Below are positions 24,411-32,727 of a stretch of 64,000 bases of DNA, piece by piece. Within the stretch, counting starts at the first letter, position 1; each line of letters opens with the position of its first letter. The stretch comes from Neorhizobium petrolearium. Lineage in GTDB: Bacteria > Pseudomonadota > Alphaproteobacteria > Rhizobiales > Rhizobiaceae. The position numbers and the translations under genes were made by a program. Below the pieces are notes generated by a model that did no database searches, was not told the DNA's origin, and worked only from the letters and a program-made list of their open reading frames with translations. The stretch covers positions 186,001-250,000 of the forward strand of contig NZ_JAGGJW010000010.1 of assembly GCF_017873175.1 (NCBI RefSeq), written 5' to 3'.

Positions 24411-25313
24411 ATGCCGCTCGAGATGAATCGCGAGGTTTTCATCACCTGTGCCGTCACCGGCGCGGGCGATACCGTGGGAAAATCCAAGCATGTGCCGATC
24501 ACGCCGAAGCAGATCGCCGATTCGGCGATCGATGCCGCCAAGGCGGGCGCCGCCGTGGTCCACTGCCACGTCCGCAACCCGGAGACGGGCGCTGCCGCCC
24601 GCAACAGGGAGCTTTACAAGGAAGTCACCGATCGAATCCGTTCGGCGGAGGTGGACGTGGTGCTTAACCTCACTGCCGGCATGGGCGGCGACCTCGTGTT
24701 CGGCAATGTCGAGGCACCGCTCCCGGTCAATCCGAACGGCACGGACATGGCCGGCGCCACCGAGCGCGTCGCGCACGTCGCCGAATGCCTGCCGGAAATC
24801 TGCACGCTCGATTGCGGCACGATGAACTTTTCGCTCGGCGACTACGTGATGACCAACACGCCTTCCATGCTGCGCGAAATGGCGCGGCAGATGACGGCGC
24901 TCGGTGTACGGCCGGAGATCGAGGCCTTCGATACCGGCCATCTCTGGTTCGCCAAGCAGCTTGTCGAGGAAGGCCTGATCGAGGACCCTGTGCTGATCCA
25001 GCTCTGCATGGGCATTCCCTGGGGCGCGCCGGATGATCTCAATACCTTCATGGCCATGGTCAACAACGTGCCGAAGAGCTGGACCTTCTCCGCCTTCTCG
25101 ATCGGCCGCAGCGCGCTCGCCTATCCGGCCGCGGCGGTGCTTGCCGGCGGCAATGTCCGCGTCGGGCTGGAAGACAATCTCTACGTCGGTAAGGGCCAGC
25201 TGGCGACCAATGCCCAGCTCGTCGAAAAGGCCGCCGGCGTGATCGAGGGCATGGGCGCAAAGGTGATCGGGCCGGCGCAGGTGCGTGAGAAGTTGAAGCT
25301 GACGAAGCGGTGA
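24411..25313 (+). CDS. BKACE (DUF849) 3-keto-acid cleavage enzyme, probable dehydrocarnitine cleavage
   Basis: 300 residues from the ATG at 24411 after GAGGAGAGG; a start 27 bp earlier lacks such a site. The Zn ligands appear as HCHVRNPETG (about 48-57), with LDCGTMNFSLGDYV, EAFDTGHLWFA and GLEDNLYVGKG typical of the family. BKACE enzymes condense a 3-oxo acid with acetyl-CoA to give acetoacetate and a shorter acyl-CoA. Directly followed, 4 bp later, by the carnitine dehydrogenase-thioesterase gene, this one should convert 3-dehydrocarnitine to betainyl-CoA, as shown for Pseudomonas CdhC and the rhizobial counterpart. Confidence 0.9.
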   Translation: MPLEMNREVFITCAVTGAGDTVGKSKHVPITPKQIADSAIDAAKAGAAVVHCHVRNPETGAAARNRELYKEVTDRIRSAEVDVVLNLTAGMGGDLVFGNVEAPLPVNPNGTDMAGATERVAHVAECLPEICTLDCGTMNFSLGDYVMTNTPSMLREMARQMTALGVRPEIEAFDTGHLWFAKQLVEEGLIEDPVLIQLCMGIPWGAPDDLNTFMAMVNNVPKSWTFSAFSIGRSALAYPAAAVLAGGNVRVGLEDNLYVGKGQLATNAQLVEKAAGVIEGMGAKVIGPAQVREKLKLTKR

Positions 25314-25317
25314 TCCC

Positions 25318-26808
25318 ATGACCAGCATCCAAAAAGCAGCCTGCATCGGCGGCGGTGTCATCGGCGGGGCCTGGGCGGCCCGTTTCGTCCTCGCCGGCAT
25401 TGATGTCGACATGTACGACCCGCATCCGGAAGCGGAACGCATCGTCGGCGAAGTGCTGGGCAATGCAGAGCGCGCCTATGCCATGCTCACCATGGCGCCG
25501 CTTCCGCCCAGGGGAAAAATCACCTTCTGCAAGTCCATCAAGGAGGCAGTTGAGGGCGCCGACTGGATTCAGGAAAGCGTGCCCGAGCGGCTGGAGTTGA
25601 AACGCAACGTCATCACCCAGATTGATGCGGCCACCGACCCGCAAGCGCTGATCGGCTCGTCCACCTCCGGCCTGATGCCGACCGACCTGCAGCGGGACAT
25701 GAAACATCCCGAGCGCTTCTTCGTCGCCCATCCCTATAATCCCGTTTATCTCCTGCCTCTTGCCGAACTGGTCGGCGGCCAGAAGACCTCCCCGGAAACG
25801 CTGAAGGCGGCGCAGGAAAAGCTCGCGCCGATCGGCATGAAAGGCGTCATCCTCAAAAAGGAGATCGAGGCCTTCGTCGGCGACCGCCTGCTGGAGGCCG
25901 TATGGCGCGAAGGCCTGTGGCTGATCCATGACGACATCTGCGACACGGAAACGCTGGACGACGTGATCCGCTATTCCTTCGGCATGCGCTGGGCGCAGAT
26001 GGGCCTGTTCGAGACCTATCGCATCGCCGGCGGCGAGGCCGGCATGCGGCATTTCCTGGCGCAGTTCGGCCCCTGCCTTTCCTGGCCCTGGACGAAGCTC
26101 ACAGATGTCGTCGATCTCGACGATGCGCTCATCGACAAGATCGCTGCCCAATCGGATGCGCAGTCCGGCGCCCGCGGCATCCGGGAGCTGGAACGCATCC
26201 GCGACGAAAACCTCGTCGGCATCATGCAGGCGCTGAAAGCCGGCGACGGCGGACAGGGCTGGGGGGCGGGCAAGATCCTTGCCGAGTTCGAAAAACATCT
26301 CTGGGCGCAGGGGGGTGGAGCGAAGAAGGAACCGGATTTTTCCGCTCCGCTCCGGCTGCTCGACACCAAGGTCGGCGCCGCCTGGGTGGACTACAACGGC
26401 CATATGACCGAGTACCGCTATCTGCAGGTCTTCGCCGATACGGCGGATATGCTACTCCGGCTGATCGGGGTCGATTTCGCCTATGTCGAGGCCGGGCACA
26501 GCTATTATACGGTCGAGACGCATATCCGACATCTTGGTGAGGCAAAACTCGGCCAGAAGCTTTACTCGACGCTGCAGGTGCTCTCCAGCGACGACAAGCG
26601 CCTCCGGTTCTTCACGACCATCTACAATGCCGAGACCAACGAGGCGCTCGCCACTGCCGAGCAACTGATGCTGCACGTGGATTCGAAGGCCGGGAAATCG
26701 GTTGCCGCGCCCTTCGACGTGTTGGCGAAGTTGAAGCCGATCGCCGAGGCGCATGCGAAATTACCTATTCCGGAAGGCGTCGGGCGTTCGGTGGGGCAGA
26801 AGAGGTAG
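25318..26808 (+). CDS. L-carnitine dehydrogenase fused to betainyl-CoA thioesterase
   Basis: 496 residues in two parts. Residues 1-330 form a 3-hydroxyacyl-CoA dehydrogenase-like enzyme with the NAD motif CIGGGVIGGAWAARFVLAG and the HPYNPVYLLPLAE segment typical of carnitine dehydrogenase. Residues about 345-475 are a hot-dog thioesterase (AAWVDYNGHMTEYRYLQVF, VETHIRHLGEAKLGQKLY). Pseudomonas has these as two proteins (CdhA, CdhB), while rhizobia are known to have the fusion. The dehydrogenase oxidises L-carnitine to 3-dehydrocarnitine; the thioesterase releases glycine betaine from betainyl-CoA after the BKACE step. Glycine betaine then serves as osmoprotectant or carbon and nitrogen source. 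Confidence 0.9.
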   Translation: MTSIQKAACIGGGVIGGAWAARFVLAGIDVDMYDPHPEAERIVGEVLGNAERAYAMLTMAPLPPRGKITFCKSIKEAVEGADWIQESVPERLELKRNVITQIDAATDPQALIGSSTSGLMPTDLQRDMKHPERFFVAHPYNPVYLLPLAELVGGQKTSPETLKAAQEKLAPIGMKGVILKKEIEAFVGDRLLEAVWREGLWLIHDDICDTETLDDVIRYSFGMRWAQMGLFETYRIAGGEAGMRHFLAQFGPCLSWPWTKLTDVVDLDDALIDKIAAQSDAQSGARGIRELERIRDENLVGIMQALKAGDGGQGWGAGKILAEFEKHLWAQGGGAKKEPDFSAPLRLLDTKVGAAWVDYNGHMTEYRYLQVFADTADMLLRLIGVDFAYVEAGHSYYTVETHIRHLGEAKLGQKLYSTLQVLSSDDKRLRFFTTIYNAETNEALATAEQLMLHVDSKAGKSVAAPFDVLAKLKPIAEAHAKLPIPEGVGRSVGQKR

Positions 26809-26862
26809 ATCATGGGCAGAAGGGGGGCGGCTACGCTCCCCATCAATAAAGGGAGAAACCCC

Positions 26863-28023
26863 ATGCATTTCGGACTGACCGGCGAACAGGAGATGATCGT
26901 CAAGACCGTCCGCGATTTCGTCGAGACGGAAATCTATCCGCATGAGAACGAGGTGGAGCGCACCGGCTTCGTGCCGCCCGAACTCGGTCGGGAAATCGCG
27001 CGAAAATGCCGGGAGATCGGCTTCTTCGGCTGCAATTTTCCGGAGGAGGTGGGTGGCGCCGGTCTCGACCACACGTCGTTCACGCTGGTCGAACGGGAGC
27101 TCGGCCGTGGCTCCATGGCGCTCACAGTCTTCTTCGGCCGGCCTTCCGGCATCCTCATGGCCTGCGAGGGAGACCAGCGCGAAAAATATCTTCTGCCCTC
27201 CGTGCGCGGCGACAAGTTCGATGCACTTGCCATCACGGAGCCGGATGCCGGTTCGGACATGCGCGGCATGAAATGTTTCGCCCGACGGGACGGCGACGAC
27301 TGGATCGTCAACGGTACGAAACACTTCATTTCGCATGCGGATATCGCTGATTTCGTCATTGTCTTCGTCGCGACCGGTGAAGAGGAAACCCCGCATGGAC
27401 CGAAGAAGCTCATCACCTGTTTCCTCGTCGATCGCGACACGCCGGGTTTCGAAATCCGCGAAGGTTACAGTTCCGTCTCGCATCGCGGCTACCGGAACTG
27501 CATCCTCACCTTCGACGAATGCCGATTGCCGCCGACCCAGGTCCTCGGCGACGTGCACAAAGGCTTCGACATCGCCAACCAATGGCTCTACGGCACGCGG
27601 TTGACGGTCGCCGCCACCTGCGTCGGCCGGGCGCGGCGCGCCTTCGACTATGCCCTGAACCAGGCAGCCGACCGCAAGCAGTTCGGCAGGCCGATCGGCG
27701 CCAACCAGGGCGTCTCTTTCAAGCTCGCCGACATGATCACCGAGATCGACGCTGCCGATCTGCTAACGCTCTCGGCCGCCTGGCGGCTCGATCAGGGCCT
27801 GACGTCGAACCGCGAAATCGCCTCGGCAAAATTGTTCGCCACGGAAATGCTGGCGCGGGTCACCGACGAGGCGATCCAGATTTTCGGCGGCATGGGGCTG
27901 ATGGACGATCTGCCGCTTGCTCGCTTCTGGCGTGACGCCCGTGTCGAACGCATCTGGGACGGCACGTCGGAAATCCAGCGGCACATCATCAGCCGCGACC
28001 TGCTCCGCCCGCTGGGGGTGTGA
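26863..28023 (+). CDS. Acyl-CoA dehydrogenase, possible gamma-butyrobetainyl-CoA dehydrogenase
   Basis: 386 residues from the ATG at 26863 after AAAGGGAGA. It has a normal ACAD core (ITEPDAGSDMRGMKCFARR, GTKHFISHADIADF, RKQFGRPIGANQGVSFKLAD). The C-terminal active-site region reads ERIWDGTSEIQRHI, with Asp366 where medium-chain enzymes have Glu. It is separated by 2 bp from the CoA ligase and shares an operon with the CaiD-like hydratase, so the likely reaction is gamma-butyrobetainyl-CoA to crotonobetainyl-CoA. Crotonobetainyl-CoA reductase CaiA of E. coli works the other way on the same pair. The specificity is inferred from neighbours. Confidence 0.84.
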   Translation: MHFGLTGEQEMIVKTVRDFVETEIYPHENEVERTGFVPPELGREIARKCREIGFFGCNFPEEVGGAGLDHTSFTLVERELGRGSMALTVFFGRPSGILMACEGDQREKYLLPSVRGDKFDALAITEPDAGSDMRGMKCFARRDGDDWIVNGTKHFISHADIADFVIVFVATGEEETPHGPKKLITCFLVDRDTPGFEIREGYSSVSHRGYRNCILTFDECRLPPTQVLGDVHKGFDIANQWLYGTRLTVAATCVGRARRAFDYALNQAADRKQFGRPIGANQGVSFKLADMITEIDAADLLTLSAAWRLDQGLTSNREIASAKLFATEMLARVTDEAIQIFGGMGLMDDLPLARFWRDARVERIWDGTSEIQRHIISRDLLRPLGV

Positions 28024-28025
28024 AA

Positions 28026-30083
28026 ATGACCCGCTCACTCGACCGCCTGACACGCCCGAAGACCATCGCCGTGTTTGGCGGGAAGGAGGCACGGCGGGTC
28101 ATCGAGCAATGCCACAAGATGGGTTTTGCGGGCGAAATCTGGCCCGTTCACCCGAAGAACGACGAAATCCTCGGTCGCAGATGCTATCGATCCGTGGCCG
28201 ATCTGCCCGCCGCCCCGGATGCGGCCTTTGTCGGCGTCAACAGGCAACTCACCATAGAGATCGTCGGCGAACTTTCCGCCCGCGGCGCTGGCGGGGCAAT
28301 CTGTTACGCGTCCGGTTTCCGCGAGGCGGCAAGCGAGCTTGCCGATGGCGATGACCTGCAGAAGGCGCTGGTCGAGGCGGCCGGCGACATGCCGATCCTC
28401 GGGCCGAACTGCTACGGTTTCATCAACATGCTGGACGGGGCGCTCCTCTGGCCGGATCAGCACGGCATGCTCAGGGTCGAGCAAGGGGTAGCGGTGCTCA
28501 CCCAGTCGTCCAACATCGCCTGCAACATTTCCATGCAACAGCGGGGATTGCCGCTTGCCTATCTGATGACTGCCGGCAACCAGGCGCAAACAGGGCTTGC
28601 CGAACTCGCCTGCACTGTCATCAAGGACTCGCGCGTCACCGCCATCGGCCTGCATGTGGAAGGCTTCGACAGTCTCGAAACGCTGGAGCGGCTGGCAGGC
28701 CTGTCGCGGGAATTGAAGAAGCCGGTCGCCATGCTGAAGGTCGGCAGATCGGAAGCTGCGCGCCTCGCCGCCGTCTCCCACACCGCTTCGCTCGCCGGCA
28801 ATGATCGCGTTTCCTCTGCGCTGCTGCAACGGCTCGGCGTCGGCCGGGTTCAGACGCTGCCGGAACTCCTGGAGACGCTGAAGCTCCTGCATCTTTACGG
28901 ACCACTCGAAAGCGCCGACATTTCCTCGATGAGTTGTTCGGGCGGCGAGGCCTCACTGATGGCCGATGCCGGCATGAAGCGGAGGATTTCCTATCGGCCG
29001 CTCCGAAATGAGCAACTCGAACCGCTCCGCGAGACGCTCGGGCCGATGGTGGCGCTCGCAAATCCGCTCGACTACCACACCTTCGTCTGGGGCAGTCAGG
29101 AGAAGCAGACGGCCGCCTTTACCGCGATGATGCAGGGTGGCTATGCGATGAACCTCGTGGTGCTGGACATCCCGCGGCTTGATCGCTGCGATGCGACCGA
29201 CTGGTTGACAACCGTCAACGCGGCGGTGGCGGCGCGGACCGCAACCGGTGCCCATGCCGGTATCGTTGCCAGCATGGGCGAAAACCTGCCGGAAGCGGTG
29301 GCCGAGCGGCTGATGCATGACGGCGTCGTACCGTTCTTCGGCATCGAGGAGGCGCTGGCCGCGGCAGAGACTGCTGCGTTTATCGGTGCGGTGTGGAGGC
29401 AGCCCGCGCCTGCGCCACTGCTCAAGGTTCCCGCTGGAGCGGGTGAGACGGTCACGCTCAACGAGGATGAGGCGAAGCGCGAGCTTTCCGCCTTCGGCTT
29501 GACCGTTCCGCACGGGCTCGTGGCCATGGATCCGCAAGAGGCGGGACATGCGGCCGAAAGGCTCGGTTTTCCGGTGGCGCTCAAGGGGCGTGGCGTTGCC
29601 CACAAGACGGAAGCCGGCGCGGTGAAGCTCAACCTCGGAAGCCGCGAAGAGGTGGTCGCTGCCGCCCATGCCATGGCGGGCGTCGCGAACGGCTATCTGG
29701 TCGAGAGGATGGCCGCCAAGCCGGTGGCGGAGATCATCATCGGCGCGATGCGCGATCCAGTTGCGGGCCTGGTCCTGACTGTCGGGGCGGGTGGTATTCT
29801 GGTCGAACTGCTGGATGAATCCGTGCTTATTACCTTGCCCCCGTCACCGGAGGCCATCTCCGCGGCCATATCCGGCCTCAAGATAAAGACATTGCTCGAC
29901 GGCTATCGCGGCGGGCCGAAGGGCGATATCGCCGCGCTGGAACAGGCGGTCGCCGCCGTCGCGGCCTACCTGGCTGCCAATGCGGCGGACGTCGAAGAGC
30001 TGGACATCAATCCGGTCATGGTGCTGCCGGAAGGCGAAGGCGTTGTTGCCGTGGATGCACTGGTGCGGAGGAGAGTAGCATGA
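28026..30083 (+). CDS. NDP-forming acyl-CoA synthetase, possible betaine/carnitine-CoA ligase
   Basis: 685 residues with the same fused layout as the ligase at 16198: a CoA-binding domain (TIAVFGGKEARRVIEQC), ligase domains with the probable phosphohistidine in AVSHTASLAGND (about 252), and a C-terminal ATP-grasp (FPVALKGRGVAHKTEAGAVK, EELDINPVMVLPEGEG). Its first Rossmann segment has GGKEARRV instead of GASPDPxxxG, so CoA binding may differ. It overlaps caiD by 4 bp. In E. coli the CoA thioesters of carnitine and crotonobetaine are made by AMP-forming CaiC and transferase CaiB, neither of which is here. This enzyme is the obvious substitute, acting on gamma-butyrobetaine, crotonobetaine or carnitine. 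Confidence 0.82.
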   Translation: MTRSLDRLTRPKTIAVFGGKEARRVIEQCHKMGFAGEIWPVHPKNDEILGRRCYRSVADLPAAPDAAFVGVNRQLTIEIVGELSARGAGGAICYASGFREAASELADGDDLQKALVEAAGDMPILGPNCYGFINMLDGALLWPDQHGMLRVEQGVAVLTQSSNIACNISMQQRGLPLAYLMTAGNQAQTGLAELACTVIKDSRVTAIGLHVEGFDSLETLERLAGLSRELKKPVAMLKVGRSEAARLAAVSHTASLAGNDRVSSALLQRLGVGRVQTLPELLETLKLLHLYGPLESADISSMSCSGGEASLMADAGMKRRISYRPLRNEQLEPLRETLGPMVALANPLDYHTFVWGSQEKQTAAFTAMMQGGYAMNLVVLDIPRLDRCDATDWLTTVNAAVAARTATGAHAGIVASMGENLPEAVAERLMHDGVVPFFGIEEALAAAETAAFIGAVWRQPAPAPLLKVPAGAGETVTLNEDEAKRELSAFGLTVPHGLVAMDPQEAGHAAERLGFPVALKGRGVAHKTEAGAVKLNLGSREEVVAAAHAMAGVANGYLVERMAAKPVAEIIIGAMRDPVAGLVLTVGAGGILVELLDESVLITLPPSPEAISAAISGLKIKTLLDGYRGGPKGDIAALEQAVAAVAAYLAANAADVEELDINPVMVLPEGEGVVAVDALVRRRVA

Positions 30084-30865
30084 CCGACCAACCCATCAGG
30101 ACCCGCCGCGAGGGTGGCATTCTCGAAGTCACCATCGATCGGCCGAAGGCAAATGCCATCGATTTGAAGACCTCGCGGATCATGGGCGAAATCTTCCGCG
30201 ATTTTCGCGATGACCAGGCGTTGCGCGTCGCCATAATCACTGGCGCCGGCGAAAAGTTCTTCTGCCCCGGCTGGGACCTGAAAGCTGCGGCCGCTGGTGA
30301 CGCGGTGGATGGCGACTATGGCGTCGGCGGGTTCGGCGGTATGCAGGAACTGCGCGACCTCAACAAGCCGATCATCTGCGCTGTCAACGGTATCTGCTGC
30401 GGCGGAGGGCTGGAGATCGCGCTGGCGACAGACCTCATCCTCGCCGCCGAACATGCCACTTTCGCGCTGCCGGAAATCCGCTCGGGCACGGTGGCCGATG
30501 CCGCCTCGATCAAGCTGCCGAAGCGCATTCCCTATCATATCGCCATGGACATGTTGCTCACCGGCCGCTGGCTCGATGTTGAGGAGGCGCATCGCTGGGG
30601 TTTCGTCAACGAGATCCTGCCGGCGGCCATGCTGATGGAACGCGCCTGGGAACTGGCGCGGCTGCTGGAAAGCGGCCCGCCACTCGTCTATGCGGCGATC
30701 AAGGAAGTGGTGCGCGAGGCGGAAGGCGAGGCATTCCAGACGACGATGAACAAGATCACCAAGCGCCAGCTCCGCACGGTCGATATCCTCTATTCCAGCG
30801 AGGATCAGTTGGAAGGCGCCCGGGCCTTCGCCGAAAAGCGCGACCCGGTCTGGAAGGGAAAGTAG
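30080..30865 (+). CDS. caiD: Crotonobetainyl-CoA hydratase (CaiD-like)
   Basis: 261 residues, exactly the length of E. coli CaiD, and recognisably alike end to end: ILEVTIDRPKANAIDLKTS, FRDDQALRVAIITGAGEKFF, GWDLKAAA, CGGGLEIALATDLILAAEHA, FALPEIRSG, and the tail RAFAEKRDPVWKGK. It is a crotonase-fold enzyme that hydrates crotonobetainyl-CoA to L-carnitinyl-CoA. One active-site Glu is kept in LPEIRSG, but the second region reads TVADAASIK where E. coli has a PDSGG type loop. It overlaps the CoA ligase start-to-stop and ends the operon. The GFA gene downstream is convergent. Confidence 0.88.
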   Translation: MTDQPIRTRREGGILEVTIDRPKANAIDLKTSRIMGEIFRDFRDDQALRVAIITGAGEKFFCPGWDLKAAAAGDAVDGDYGVGGFGGMQELRDLNKPIICAVNGICCGGGLEIALATDLILAAEHATFALPEIRSGTVADAASIKLPKRIPYHIAMDMLLTGRWLDVEEAHRWGFVNEILPAAMLMERAWELARLLESGPPLVYAAIKEVVREAEGEAFQTTMNKITKRQLRTVDILYSSEDQLEGARAFAEKRDPVWKGK

Positions 30866-30868
30866 CCG

Positions 30869-31267
30869 CTAAAGTTTGTGCCCTTCATATTGCGGCAGAT
30901 CGTCGGTGATCTCGTACCACAAGGCCTTCGAACCGACGAAGATATGGTGTGTCGGGCGGATGGCGGGGGCGTCCATAAGCGTGCCCATTGCAACATGCAC
31001 CCATCTGGCCTTACGCACCAGCGAGTAGAGTAGCGAGCCGCAGGTGCCGCAATGGGCATCGTGGTTTTCGGCGTTGCCATAAATTAACAGACCATCGAAG
31101 CCTTTGACGAGGGTGAATTTTTCCCGCGGAATGCCCGCGAATGGCTTGAAGGCCGAGCCGGTGGTGCGTCGGCAATTCGAACAGTGGCAGTTCGCCGCGT
31201 AAACGAAAGCGTCCTCCACCGCATATTCCACCACGCCGCAAAAACACTTGCCCGATAATCTTTTCAT
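30869..31267 (-). CDS. GFA-family (glutathione-dependent formaldehyde-activating fold) protein
   Basis: 132 residues with the zinc-binding cysteine pattern of the family: SGKCFCGVVEY (C8, C10), NCHCSNCRRTTGSAF (about 27-41) and HCGTCGSLLY (about 72-81). Small GFA proteins are widespread and mostly uncharacterised; only a few have glutathione-formaldehyde activity. It is convergent with caiD with a 3-bp gap and is transcribed alone. There is no signal peptide or membrane segment. A detoxification role linked to formaldehyde from betaine demethylation would be speculation. Confidence 0.85.
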   Translation of the reverse strand: MKRLSGKCFCGVVEYAVEDAFVYAANCHCSNCRRTTGSAFKPFAGIPREKFTLVKGFDGLLIYGNAENHDAHCGTCGSLLYSLVRKARWVHVAMGTLMDAPAIRPTHHIFVGSKALWYEITDDLPQYEGHKL

Positions 31268-31608
31268 GAGAGGGGGGCCTCATACCCGGCTGAGCTCGTC
31301 CAGATACCAGCCGATATAGCACAGTTCGCTATGTTCCATAGGGGCGATCGGATCCGGCACGAAGAAGCGTGAAGCCAGCTCCGCGGGCGGTGTGTTGGAG
31401 GATTGCCTTGTCTTCCTCGGTCGTCACCTTTCGGCCCGCTCGGCAATTGTAACCCCAAAAAATCATAGGGATTGAAGCGGCTCGATAAATTCTTTTCTTC
31501 TACTCAAGAAATTAAGAAGGACAGGATTCACGAACGTGAATTGCTGCGTTAACTTTTCAATTGTGAATTGATTCGCGGCAACACTGCTAATCGTCCGGCG
31601 AGGCTGCT
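31268..31608. other. 341 bp without an intact gene; possible decayed coding remnant
   Basis: On the minus strand two protein-like segments lie in different frames. One reads VTTEEDKAILQHTARGAG (about 31428 to 31375). The next frame carries RFFVPDPIAPMEHSELCYIG and ends in a stop at about 31280, just before the GFA gene. A single frameshift would join them, so this could be the 3' end of a dead gene; I do not recognise the family. The AT-rich part from about 31470 to 31608 looks like a promoter region for the small plus-strand gene. Confidence 0.3.
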
Positions 31609-31860
31609 TTGAGCGAACAAAGTCATGCCATTGAAGAGAGTCACTCGATCGAGCACTGGGCGATGAACCGCGCCCATCAGATCGTTGTCCATCAGGGAAT
31701 GAGCCTGGTGGAGGCGGCTCAGTGCCTGGACTATAAACGGACCAACGCCAATACCTATGCGCTGCGTCAGGCAATCATGGATTGCCTCGTGGAAGCGTTG
31801 ACACGAGGGGCGAAGGCTCCGGCGACGCGCGCGGGGAATAATCCAATCACTGAAAGTTGA
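31609..31860 (+). CDS. Small protein, unknown, weakly ANTAR-like helical segment
   Basis: 83 residues from a TTG start preceded by CGGCGAGG. The sequence is hydrophilic and helical, with no signal or transmembrane segment. HWAMNRAHQIVVHQGMSLVE followed by AAQCLD and ALRQAIMDCLVEAL loosely resembles the three-helix ANTAR RNA-binding module (A..iv...gMs..eA...L), but the aromatic and Ala positions are not convincing. It stands alone between the decayed region and the DUF1194 gene. Expression and function are unknown; coding status rests on codon use and a preceding AT-rich spacer. Confidence 0.45.
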   Translation: MSEQSHAIEESHSIEHWAMNRAHQIVVHQGMSLVEAAQCLDYKRTNANTYALRQAIMDCLVEALTRGAKAPATRAGNNPITES

Positions 31861-31943
31861 AGGGCGGCTTACGGCCGGGAGTCGCCCTCGAACCAACCTG
31901 TGTTACAGTTTCATCACGACGAGACGCAGTGATTGGATCGCCT

Positions 31944-32726
31944 ATGCTTACAACACTCGCGATGCTGATGGGCCTCTCTGCCGCAGCCGGCCCGATGATC
32001 GCGCAGGCGGGAGGCGGCGAGGTGGATGTCGAACTGGTTCTCGCGGTCGATACGTCCCGTTCCATGGACTACGAGGAAGTCCGCATCCAGCGCGAGGGTT
32101 ATGTCGCGGCGCTCAAGCACAGGGAATTCATCGACGCGGTGAAGACCGGGCTCATAGGGAAGATCGCCATCAGCTATTTCGAATGGGCAGGCGACGTGGT
32201 GCCCGATTCCGTCATCGACTGGCAGGTGATTGAGAACGAGCAGGACGCGATCGATTTCGCCAACAAGGTGGAGGCGCGGCCGATCAACTCCCAGCGCCGA
32301 ACTTCGATTTCCGCGGCGATCGTACAAGGTGCCACGATGCTCGTCGCCAACTCCTATCGCGGCACGCGGCAGGTCATCGACGTCTCCGGCGACGGTCCGA
32401 ACAATGCCGGCAATCCCGTTGTGCCGGCCCGCGACAAGGCGGTGGAGGCCGGCCTCATCGTCAACGGCCTGGCGATCATGCTGCGCCCTTCGGGAGCGCA
32501 GGGCGGGCTCGACAAATACTACGCCGATTGCGTGATCGGTGGTCCCGGCTCTTTCGTGCTGCCGGTTCACAAGATCGAAGATTTCGCGGTCGCCGTGCGC
32601 CGCAAACTGGTCATGGAGATCAGCAGCCTTACGCCGCCTGCAACCATGCAGAAAACCGCTGGCACTCAACCGGCGACAGACTGCATGGTGGGAGAAAAGC
32701 AGTGGCAGGATCTCTTCGACCGCTGA
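31944..32726 (+). CDS. DUF1194 protein, secreted von Willebrand A-like
   Basis: 260 residues from the ATG at 31944, chosen because it begins a signal peptide (MLTTLAMLMGLSAAAGPMIA) with cleavage near AQAGG. The mature start EVDVELVLAVDTSRSMDYEE carries the metal-ion-dependent adhesion motif DTSRS of von Willebrand A domains. GTRQVIDVSGDGPNN is the second conserved DUF1194 stretch. The family is found mainly in Alphaproteobacteria and its role is unknown; export and metal-dependent protein binding are predicted. The ribosome site is weak and starts further upstream in frame are possible. Confidence 0.82.
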   Translation: MLTTLAMLMGLSAAAGPMIAQAGGGEVDVELVLAVDTSRSMDYEEVRIQREGYVAALKHREFIDAVKTGLIGKIAISYFEWAGDVVPDSVIDWQVIENEQDAIDFANKVEARPINSQRRTSISAAIVQGATMLVANSYRGTRQVIDVSGDGPNNAGNPVVPARDKAVEAGLIVNGLAIMLRPSGAQGGLDKYYADCVIGGPGSFVLPVHKIEDFAVAVRRKLVMEISSLTPPATMQKTAGTQPATDCMVGEKQWQDLFDR

Positions 32727-32727
32727 C

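Noticed and set aside
24305..24604. Upstream extension of the GlxA-type regulator frame by 100 codons
   Set aside because: The extension overlaps the divergent BKACE gene and adds residues not found in the family; the GTG at 24304 has GGAGGG before it.
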